This document shows positions 57,801-64,000 of a DNA stretch of 64,000 nt, piece by piece. Origin of the DNA: Symsagittifera roscoffensis. Taxonomy: Eukaryota; Xenacoelomorpha; Acoela; Convolutidae. The stretch covers positions 16,747,639 to 16,811,638 of the forward strand of contig NC_087067.1 in assembly GCF_963678635.1 (NCBI RefSeq), read 5' to 3'. The stretch's first letter is position 1; each line of letters opens with the position of its first letter. The notes below the pieces were generated by a model that saw nothing but the letters and a program-made list of their open reading frames with translations, ran no database searches and was not told where the DNA came from. Made by a program: the position numbers and the translations under genes.

Positions 57801-59975
57801 ACTGCCGAGTCCTTTTCTGAGTTTGCCTTACGCAGATCTTCCCGCTCTCGACTGAGAGTTTCTATTCTCTCATTTAGCTCTTCGAACACCTGACAGGCTG
57901 CGGACTGGTTCTGACCATTATTATCGGAGTCAAGGTTCCTGAAACAAAAACAAATTTGTACAGTAGTTTCGCTTATCTTAACGCCAATTTTTGGGTTGTG
58001 CGACAAAAATTTGTAGAAAGGGTCGAAAACTTACATTGGGCTTTGGTTCTACGAACTAAATTTGACCTTGAAAAATTGATCCGACCGAATGGAAAGGAAC
58101 TAAGGAACTTTGGATTTGATTGTACTTCTACGCGAGCGGTTCACTTTACTTGACAGTAACTCGCTAGTTTTGGCGTAATCTTTTATTATTTATAAAAAGC
58201 CAAAAAAAGACCGCTTTTTGAGGTTAAACACGCTAAACACGTTGTACCATATTAATTCTGCTAAAATTCTAAGCAAGTTTTGTCTTCATCGTTTTCCACC
58301 AACCCAATTTGCGAAAAACGCGTTTTAGTTTATGAGTTTAATGCCTTTTGTCCGGATAATTTAAATCAGCACTGTATATAGCTCTTAGAGCTTATGTAAC
58401 GCACCCAGTTACGACAAAAAACATAAAAAGGAAAGGAAACTGAAAAAAATGTATATTTTCATCTTTGTTATTCTAGCCCAATTGCATGTAATTCTCAAAT
58501 AGGAGTGCAACAGCGGTTCTCCGTGAAGATCTGAACAGTTCGTATACTGGTCCTTTCCCTTTTGCATAAATCGTCTTAACTCTTAAATCAAACTTCATTA
58601 CAAATGTAACAAAGCACAACATTATGCGGAAATTGAACAGAATCGTATGATTCTTGTTACTCCGATAATTGAAAATGGGGAGCAACATTATATTCGGACA
58701 TGTTTTAGTTTTTTTTTGAAATTTTTTCCGTGCAAAAAATTCCCCATTTTTTTCCTCGCAAATTCAGGGACTACTAATAATCATCGGAATGCATCGAAGG
58801 ATACATCATATTGAAACCCTTCTCACTCGTGATTCGATTTTAAAAATTCGAAAAAAATTTCTCAGTGTCGAGAAAAACCGGTTTGAAACTTTTGAGCTTT
58901 AGTCGAGTGAGTAAAGCAAGTGACCGGGCTTAATAAAGAAACATATAGCATGAGATTTTAGTGCTATTTTGGGAATAAAAATCATCGAAATTTCTGCAAA
59001 AAAAAAGATTTGCCCGGTTTGCCTTTTTATACTGTGACTGCCGAAAATGCCTAAATTATATGTTTTTTTTCAGATCCTTTCATACAAACTCACAAAAACC
59101 AACACTCAGCTGGAAAAAAAACATAAAAAAGCTTTTTATGTATTTTTTAACTCACAAAAACCAACACTCAGCTGGAAAAAAAACATGAAAAAGCTTTTTA
59201 TGTATTTTTTATGAGTATGGTCGGAAAATTGTGCTACTAGCAATGCAACCTGGCTATCCTTGTTCCGATAAGAAAATACTAAAGAGATGCTTACTTGAAC
59301 TGGAATGGCGTGCTCGCACCTCGAATTTGCTCTTGGTGATTTATGTAGCAAAACTGGTAATAGTTCTCGCTACTTTCCTGTGGCACGAACGCAGCTAAAG
59401 CAAAACTTTCTCACATTATATTTTAATATTACTATCAATAATGTCAGGCATGAGTTTTTACAACATTTACTAGTAAAAAAAATTTATATTACTTAATAAT
59501 TAATTTCATTGGTATCTTAATGACGAAAAAACCATAAAAACTTTGGCAGTGTTTCTCTGAAAAATTGAATTTTTACTTTGATTCATTTACCTGAGAAGAC
59601 AATGCGATTATCAAAATCTGATCCAGCCACGTAATCATTAGGCGTAACCGACCACATATACGTTTTGTAATCTTGAGGACTGATCCATCCAAGTCGGAAC
59701 AAACAAACTCGGTCTTTAGGATGCGGATACATGCCCTGGGTAACTTTGTAATGACACTCGACATTGTTTCCCGGCGCGTACGTGTCTTTCATTTCCAAGA
59801 AAATGACCTGTGAGAAGTCATTAAGTGACAAATAGTCCTGATAATTCACGATTTCGATATCTTCTTCATCTGGAGAAAAGCTTCGCCTGCTTCGATCGTC
59901 TGTTATCTCCGTCTGATTAATTGATTCATCTGCAGTCGATTCGTTTTGATTCACCTCTACATCGAATGAAGCCAT
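39894..59975 (-). CDS. TAX1BP1: TAX1BP1/CALCOCO-family selective autophagy receptor (SKICH - coiled coil - two zinc fingers)
   Basis: Thirteen coding exons, all in phase: 59,591-59,975; 59,295-59,394; 57,610-57,938; 55,039-55,300; 54,574-54,829; 54,207-54,335; 53,394-53,630; 52,866-53,120; 51,967-52,200; 46,515-46,583; 45,963-46,342; 41,000-41,159; 39,894-40,043; 981 aa. Residues ~55-161 are a SKICH domain: CHYKVTQGMYPHPKDRVCLF, RLGWISPQDYKTYMW, NYYQFCYINHQEQIRGASTP. Residues ~165-566 are coiled coil. The C-terminus has two C2H2 fingers: C922-x2-C925-x15-H941-x3-H945 (split by the last intron) and C950-x2-C953-x16-H970-x3-H974. Family members (TAX1BP1, NDP52, CALCOCO1) bind ubiquitinated or ER cargo and ATG8 and damp innate signalling. 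Residues ~567-878 (exons 8-11) are low-complexity and lineage-specific to my eye. It is about 190 aa longer than human TAX1BP1, and the ~20 kb locus is mostly repeats. Confidence 0.9.
40148..40352. mobile_element. ~205 bp foldback element
   Basis: The left half 'agtagttctttgggtagcta' - 'atcccctgag' - 'gagcaggata' - 'cagattcgagcaaaatgttc' pairs with the inverse of the right half ending 'tgcccaaagaactagta'. It is nested in short 'gacatttagacgacaagaca' direct repeats (40,085-40,145 and 40,362-40,380). There is no ORF, and it lies in the last intron of the TAX1BP1-like gene. Confidence 0.8.
41160..43250. other. TAX1BP1-like intron 11, left part
   Basis: Contains 'caattcgtaacaagccacaa' short repeats (41,335-41,425), an 18 bp tandem duplication (agctgctcttaagaacac, 42,222-42,258) and a SINE family 1 copy (42,900-43,150). 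42,120-42,780 is slightly less AT-rich but has no recognisable protein. Confidence 0.5.
42900..43150 (-). repeat. tRNA-derived SINE family 1 copy, diverged
   Basis: 'aacaaaaagcagctctataa' (7,455 in the first copy) through 'actagccacaaaaaaaagca' and 'ccgatgccacagatcgagat'. The tRNA-like head is degraded. Confidence 0.55.
43257..45262 (+). repeat. four MITE A copies in tandem arrangement
   Basis: Copies at about 43,257-43,792, 43,877-44,262, 44,300-44,722 and 44,815-45,252. Copies 1 and 3 are alike, as are 2 and 4, so the array looks like a duplicated X-Y pair. Each ends with 'tatataagagt.ttc.ctacg' and 'ttcattactctta'. They lie in TAX1BP1-like intron 11. Confidence 0.8.
45520..45625. repeat. 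fragment of the 'cccttg...caaggg' hairpin module
   Basis: 'agtatccggttgcaccaccc' and 'ttgctgatcgcaagggtaag' correspond to 8,112-8,155 and 50,762-50,800. The hairpin half 'ctgatcgcaagggt' is repeated once more here. Confidence 0.6.
46655..48056 (+). repeat. three MITE A copies, near-duplicates of the 43-45 kb array
   Basis: A diverged fragment (about 46,840-47,080) is followed by copies at 47,089-47,583 and 47,686-48,053. 47,166-47,450 is almost identical to 44,316-44,590, and 47,451-48,050 almost identical to 43,651-44,262. It lies in intron 9. Confidence 0.8.
48374..50020. repeat. tandem duplication A-B / A'-C-B'
   Basis: A (48,374-48,652) matches A' (48,945-49,222); B (48,653-48,943) matches B' (49,724-50,018). 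C (49,223-49,723) is present only in the second copy. Identity is very high. A contains a 14-15 bp C run; B contains the palindromic pair 'ctcttcaagag'/'ctcttgaagag'. The simplest history is duplication of A-C-B and loss of C from the first copy. It lies in intron 9. Confidence 0.9.
51006..51290 (+). mobile_element. MITE A copy with visible insertion point
   Basis: Flanks read 'tagtatacgaaa' on the left and 'aaaagttcattaa' on the right. The uninterrupted site at 8,432-8,455 reads 'tagtatacgaaaaagttcat'. The element therefore begins at about 'cgtagccaaccgaagattgg' and ends at about 'acgttcattactttta'. Confidence 0.75.
51312..51383 (-). repeat. tRNA-like head of SINE family 2, best preserved copy
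   Basis: Minus strand: GGATCTGTAGCGTAGTGGTA, then GGGAAGGAGACC, then GGGGGTTCGAACCTG. A box TAGCGTAGTGG and B box GGTTCGAACC both fit RNA polymerase III consensus. The acceptor stem is not complementary, so this is not a functional tRNA. Confidence 0.7.
51545..51950 (+). repeat. MITE A copy ending 15 nt from a splice donor
   Basis: The right end 'ctacgttcagtactcttaa' stops at about 51,950. The donor of TAX1BP1-like exon 9 (minus strand) is at 51,965-51,966. Intron 9 therefore begins almost directly with the element. Confidence 0.75.
52424..52843 (+). repeat. MITE A copy ending 21 nt from a splice donor
   Basis: Starts 'acatagccaactgccagttg' and ends 'ctacgttcattactctta'. The donor of exon 8 is at 52,864-52,865. 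This is the second of two adjacent introns with the same arrangement. Confidence 0.75.
55450..55850 (+). repeat. MITE A copy
   Basis: 'aaccaacagacagttggaaa' to 'acctatataatagaactctc'. It is diverged and lies in intron 3 of the TAX1BP1-like gene. Confidence 0.65.
55975..56690 (-). repeat. SINE family 1 copy with hairpin modules
   Basis: Two hairpin motifs (ggcgaagcggagcttcgcat at 55,977 and gaggcgaagctgtgcttcgc at 56,160) precede the SINE. The minus-strand tRNA-like head is 56,339-56,261, with B box GATTCGAATCC. The downstream module ending 'aatgcatcagctgtgttaac' (56,600) is as at 7,830 and 50,440. Confidence 0.7.
56835..57055 (-). repeat. tRNA-derived SINE family 3 copy
   Basis: Minus-strand head from 57,045: TTCCCACTTGGCTTAGAGTT, B box AGTTCGAGTCC. 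It matches 2,587-2,805 in head and body (e.g. 'aattcaatttttat', 'catacat.ct.aaaaaaacc'). Confidence 0.65.
57130..57455 (+). repeat. MITE A copy, left end missing
   Basis: 'aatttgagaaaactggatca' to 'tatataagagtcttcactag' and 'tttcattgactctta'. It lies in intron 2 of the TAX1BP1-like gene, just downstream of SINE family 3. Confidence 0.65.
58240..58377. repeat. right-end fragment of the Tc1/mariner-type MITE
   Basis: 'taccatattaattctgctaa' to 'aatttaaatcagcactgta' matches 4,018-4,153. The other arm is absent. Confidence 0.65.
59089..59211. repeat. 61 bp tandem duplication
   Basis: Two almost identical copies of 'ctcacaaaaaccaacactca' - 'gctggaaaaaaaacat' - 'aaaaagctttttatgtattt', in intron 2 of the TAX1BP1-like gene. 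Confidence 0.9.
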
Positions 59976-60003
59976 TGTTTTGACGATTTACAATTTACGG
60001 TTG

Positions 60004-60009
60004 CTAAGA
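60004..60009 (-). promoter_or_regulatory. 3' splice acceptor 28 nt upstream of the TAX1BP1-like ATG
   Basis: Minus strand: gttgacaactcttag | CAACCG...ATG. The polypyrimidine tract is weaker than for the other genes. It is listed because all five genes in the window share the layout. Confidence 0.4.
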
Positions 60010-60029
60010 GTTGTCAACTAATCTGAAAT

Positions 60030-61360
60030 ATTTAATACTATGTTGTAATTAATTATTGGCCGAACTAAGATTAACTTATTCGTTAGGTCAAACACAAACA
60101 GCACTCGTTCAATTCAGGACTGTGCCGTAATTAGTCTAAAGATATTCATGATACAAGAATTCAGAAAATGAGTTCGTGCGGTATTCGATTCAAAACTCAC
60201 GCTTACTCAATCCAGTCCAGTACTTGTTATTTAAGGTGAAGATTTTTGTGACGGTTAGGCAAGAAAAGTTGGCACATTTTGAAACCCTTAGATTCATTTG
60301 TACTTCAATATTATTGTTTTTTGTTTGGATAAAAAAATTGGAACACTATTTGGTATAAACTGTTTTATAGATTACAGTAGTGCCAAAACGCATGCTCAAT
60401 TCTTCGAATTTGCCCATTTCGACTGTGTCAGGGTTTCAAGCAATTGATTTGTAAGATGTTAGCTTTAACAAACAAGAGGTGGTCTGAATATATCATATCC
60501 AACGTCTGTTGTTTTTTAAAACACGAAGGACCAAAATGTTTCAGATAAACTTTTTGCAAACTCCAGTCGCAATTTAGAGCAAAAATCTGGTCATTATTTA
60601 ATGACATTGAGTCGCAATCAAGCAAAAATTGAATATAGAGAAACGATAGAAACCAAAACAATGACATGCCAGAGAACATGTAGAAACTGGAGCCTTCCAC
60701 AAAAACAGTCGTATTCCGATAAGTTTAGGCTTGTATGTTTCAAATTTCCCTTTTAAATTAAGTAATTTCTGGCGACATATAGTCGTACTGTTTAAAGTCA
60801 CGACAAACAAGTAACTACTTTCATGTTTTATGACTGATCATTAAGTCTCAAAATTTCAACCTTAACTCGGAATGTGACCTTTTCGAAATTCTTTTAAACT
60901 TAAATCACCCATAAATCGGTATAATGGTATTCAAAATTTGCATTTATCAGTAGCATTTTCGAGCAAAGCACCGGTCTTAGTTCAGACAGATCAATTCAGG
61001 TAGCAAACTAAAAAAAGATGGCCAGTCAATAAGCAAATGCTTTAAGAGCAGAATGGGTCAAAGAGCAGAAAAACGGAAAAACATTAATGTTTAACAACTG
61101 ATCGGTAAATTAAGTATAAGAATTGACAATTACCAAAGAAACGAATATTGTATGCATCATTTGAGTAATTTAACAAAAAAATTTTAAAAAAGCAATAAAA
61201 AACATTGTAAAAGAAGTAGCACAGAATGTTCCGACCATAATCTTACAAAAAAAATAATAAAAAACGTTTTCTCAAATTGGTGTCGTATTTTCTGCATGTC
61301 ACTCAGCAAAAAATTCTGAATGAAAAAATAGAACTTAGGCATATTTGAGAGTCATAGTTA
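60030..61360. other. upstream of the TAX1BP1-like gene, no recognised feature
   Basis: Unique AT-rich DNA. 61,215-61,370 shares short blocks with the dispersed repeat at 13,020-13,470. Confidence 0.35.
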
Positions 61361-61364
61361 AATA

Positions 61365-62930
61365 GGTCAGTAGAAAAACAGTTTTTGAGGAAAATTCGTC
61401 GTCGTAAGAATGCAATAACTCCAGTAAATCGGAACTGCACTAAATTTCAGGTACTTTTGTAATTCTTCTCCACTCTTTTCTGTCCTCGGCGTGTGGTAAG
61501 TTTCTGGAATGTGAATGTTCAGAAGAATGTTCAGGGAATTAATGTCTTTTTGAACTAGTGCGACCCACGATGTTTTTTGTCTATCAAGGTGGGTTTTTTG
61601 CAGGTTCAATGTACGCACTGAGAGCTTGTCGAGCAGGAGTTTTTGTGTCAAGTCTAACAACGTGTCCAAACCAGGCTAGACGTCTTCGCTTGATACGGGT
61701 GCTCCAGGGTTCTTGTTTGGTGCGTTTGTAGAGGTCTTCGTTCGTGATGATGTTAGGATGAAAGATTCGTAGGATTTTACGTACAAAGCGTCTCTGTGTG
61801 ATATCAACGTCGTCAGTCAACTTTTTGGTTAGCGTCCAAAGTTCACAGTTATAAAGGAAAACACTAGAGATGAATTCGTTGAACACTCTCGGTTTGGTAT
61901 TCACGGAAATTTTGTTTTTGTTGAAAATGCTTTTGCATCTCACAAAAGCTAGTGGCAAGCGTACGTCTGCGTCGAATATCTGATTCCGTGTCAAGTAATG
62001 TACCAAGGAATTTTCAGTTCTTCCAGTCGTTGCTACCCCTTGAAATGTGGAATTCTTCGGTTTTCGAGTCGTTGATAAGCAGACTACGTTCTGCGAGCTT
62101 AGTAGTGGCAAGAGTCTTGATGCGTTCAAATTCAGCTTTTAACCGGTTAATCCAGCTGAGATCATCGGCGTACTGGGAGTCAAATCCATTTTTGCTCGTG
62201 ATTTCAGATGTGTTGACGTCCTTAGGACAGTTCCCGTACGGATTTGAATAACAGTGGTCTTGTTGATTAAAATCGGTTTTTTTGAATGAAATAGACGTGA
62301 TCGTAGGAAACAATTTGACTCTGGATATTGTCGATATTATCAATAAGAAGGCTGCACGCAAGATAGAAAACGAAGAGAATTGCGCTAAAGCAGTCGCCTT
62401 AGGCGACTCCCACGTTTGTGATAAATGGGTCACTGAACTTTCCACGTGTTTTCACACGTACTCTGGTGTTGTCAACAAGAATAGATGTAAGGTATAAGAT
62501 GTCTCCGCCCAAGACTTTGCCGAGGTCGTGAAGAAGCTTTTGGCGGTCGACATGTCAAAAGCAGCGGACATGTCGAGAAGTAGAAGGTAAACATCCTGGT
62601 CAATTATGGAGATTTCGCGTTCAATTAGGAACTTTATTGCGAAGACCTGTTCCGTCGTGCTTCTGCCAGCTTGGTATGCAGCCTGCGATTTTGGTATGTA
62701 CCCCAGAATCTGGCCTATTGACAAGACAGATGGCCAGCACCTTGCGTATAGATGCCATGAGCATCAGGGGACGTAGTTTACTGGGTGGTCCACGTTTCTT
62801 CCCGCATTTTTGTATAGAGTCAGGATAGCGTCTTGGAGGTCCTCCGGGAAAGTGCCAGAAGAGGCAACGTCATTGAACGTTTTCGCCAGACATTCGGGTA
62901 AAATTATAAAAATTCGTTTGTAAAGACACG
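61365..62930 (-). mobile_element. decayed LINE (non-LTR retrotransposon), reverse transcriptase and C-terminus
   Basis: Read from right to left on the minus strand. IPKSQAAYQAGRSTTEQVFA then LLLLDMSAAFD (62,724-62,540) are RT blocks 2-3. GKFSDPFITNVGVA, a TAA stop, and GDCFSAILFVFYL (about 62,450-62,360) match the 'GVPQGD.LSP.LF' block. YADDLSW (62,172-62,152) is the catalytic box. VFLYNCELWTLTKKL, QRRFVRKILRI and RTKQEPWSTRIKRRRLAWFG plus HVVRL (about 61,860-61,650) form the typical C-terminal region. At least one stop and two or more frame shifts break it, so it is inactive. The clade is not assigned. Confidence 0.85.
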
Positions 62931-63640
62931 TGACCATTTGTATTCTCGTGAATCCAGAAGCGCGAAAATCAGAACAACGCCTTTCGCTAGTCGAACAAAG
63001 AACGGCGATTTATGCTGAGAGATAGAAAGTTGGGAAATGATTGTGAAGATAGGAGAGCGTTCCCGAAAGAAAGGATTGTGCTGACAAAATCGTTACCCTG
63101 CTGATTTCATCAATCGGGAAGGCCGAGATTTGGGATTGCAACCCTTCCCGGAAGAGGGGGCATATTTGGTGAAGATCAATGAATCGGAAAGGCCATGGGA
63201 AAAGACTTGAAACTCATTTTAACCAACTTTCAACTACCGGAATAGTCTTGAAAATAACATCTAATTCGTTTTCAGACAATGAGAAGCTAGGAGTTGAAGG
63301 AAAGCGTTTGCCCATCTCCGATGCATATGATGATTTTTATCTACTGAACATAAAGAAAAGTAATGAGATATATTAGGTTTTTAGGAAGGTCCTCGTGATC
63401 TGAGGATATTGAGACCCAGCCATGAGCTCACTTTTTTTGCTTATAACTAAGTTAAATTGCGCGATCTGGCCGATAGTCTTAAATAGTAACGACTTTTTCG
63501 ACCCGATGTCAACTGACCACACATTTAACTGGCTTTGGTAGAGACGGTTAAAAGCATGTGAAGCTGTGTTTAGACATAGCCAGTCGTTTTAGAACCTAGC
63601 TTTTTTTCCTGTCGGTATGCACTTCCGGGCGACTGTTACA
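62930..63640 (-). repeat. probable 5' region of the LINE, including repeat X
   Basis: 63,390-63,640 is repeat X in inverted orientation (compare 21,240-21,500). 63,100-63,160 on the minus strand ('cttcccgattgatgaaatc') resembles 16,125-16,150. Continuous X plus linker plus RT order here suggests X is the LINE's 5' untranslated region. Confidence 0.5.
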
Positions 63641-63644
63641 TAAG

Positions 63645-64000
63645 ACCAAAAATCAAAATTTTTAAACCGGTTTTTCTCAACATTGTGAAAAGTTTTCGCA
63701 CAATTTGCGCATTGCGACTGAAAAGGCTTTGAAAAATATATAACATAACCCTGTCCGTTGATTATTCATGGTAGTCCATTTTGAGTGAAAAGCAAAAAAA
63801 AAACTAAAACACATCCGAATTCAAAGTTCCTCCTCATTTTATGCAAAATTCGTTCATTTTCGTGTTATCATTGACGAGTTTAATAAACGTTTTTATCAGT
63901 TAGCCCTTATAGACCAAAAAAGTTAATCTGTTTTTGTTTTTCTGCATTTGGACCAGTCTGCTTGATGCTCGACCTCCCAAAAAAACTTGGATAAACTAAT
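63645..64000. other. dispersed repeat remnant at the window end
   Basis: 'gcgactgaaaaggctt' and 'gaattcaaagttcctcctca' resemble 13,325-13,460. With 61,215-61,370 it may be one older repeat copy split by the LINE insertion. Confidence 0.35.

Noticed and set aside
60428-60810. Minus-strand hydrophobic frames upstream of the TAX1BP1-like gene
   Set aside because: AT-rich chance frames without family resemblance or splice support.

Overview
This is AT-rich animal nuclear DNA from an invertebrate-type genome. The host genes have GT-AG introns and clear bilaterian or eumetazoan orthologues, and they sit among dense repeats: tRNA-derived SINEs, MITEs, a LINE, a CACTA-like DNA transposon, an old Ty3/Gypsy fossil and satellites. 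I could not name the species.

All five host genes lie on the minus strand. In transcription order these are a TAX1BP1/CALCOCO-like autophagy receptor (59,975 to 39,894; 13 coding exons, 981 aa), CCDC83 (15,161 to 5,084; 10 coding exons, 609 aa), SSU72 (4,759 to 1,623; 2 exons, 197 aa), MRPS33 (1,312 to 998; 1 exon, 104 aa) and the first coding exon of a cytochrome b561-family reductase (510 to 265, continuing left of the window). I built the exon joins by hand. Every junction keeps phase and uses GT/AG.

The most interesting point is the left 15 kb. CCDC83, SSU72, MRPS33 and CYB561 follow each other head-to-tail with gaps of only about 280 to 480 bp. Each start codon, including that of the TAX1BP1-like gene, has a 3' splice acceptor 5 to 30 nt upstream. 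That is the signature expected of spliced-leader trans-splicing, and the four-gene run looks like a polycistronic operon. A copy of the MRPS33 3' end also lies in the first CYB561 intron.

Regions: 1-5 kb, the compact CYB561/MRPS33/SSU72 genes, with nested MITEs in the SSU72 intron. 5-15.2 kb, CCDC83 with repeat-filled introns. 15.2-21.2 kb, a higher-order satellite with 1.55 kb units built from ~155 bp sub-repeats. 21.2-27.7 kb, a broken CACTA-like transposon with a SET-domain ORF beside its transposase, GC-rich subterminal-type satellites and a 1 kb foldback. 27.9-29.6 kb, a 520 bp direct repeat pair. 30.5-36.4 kb, a heavily broken Ty3/Gypsy fossil. 36.4-39.9 kb, mostly unique DNA with SINE and MITE pieces. 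39.9-60 kb, the TAX1BP1-like gene, whose introns hold about a dozen copies of one MITE family. 61.3-63.6 kb, a decayed LINE.
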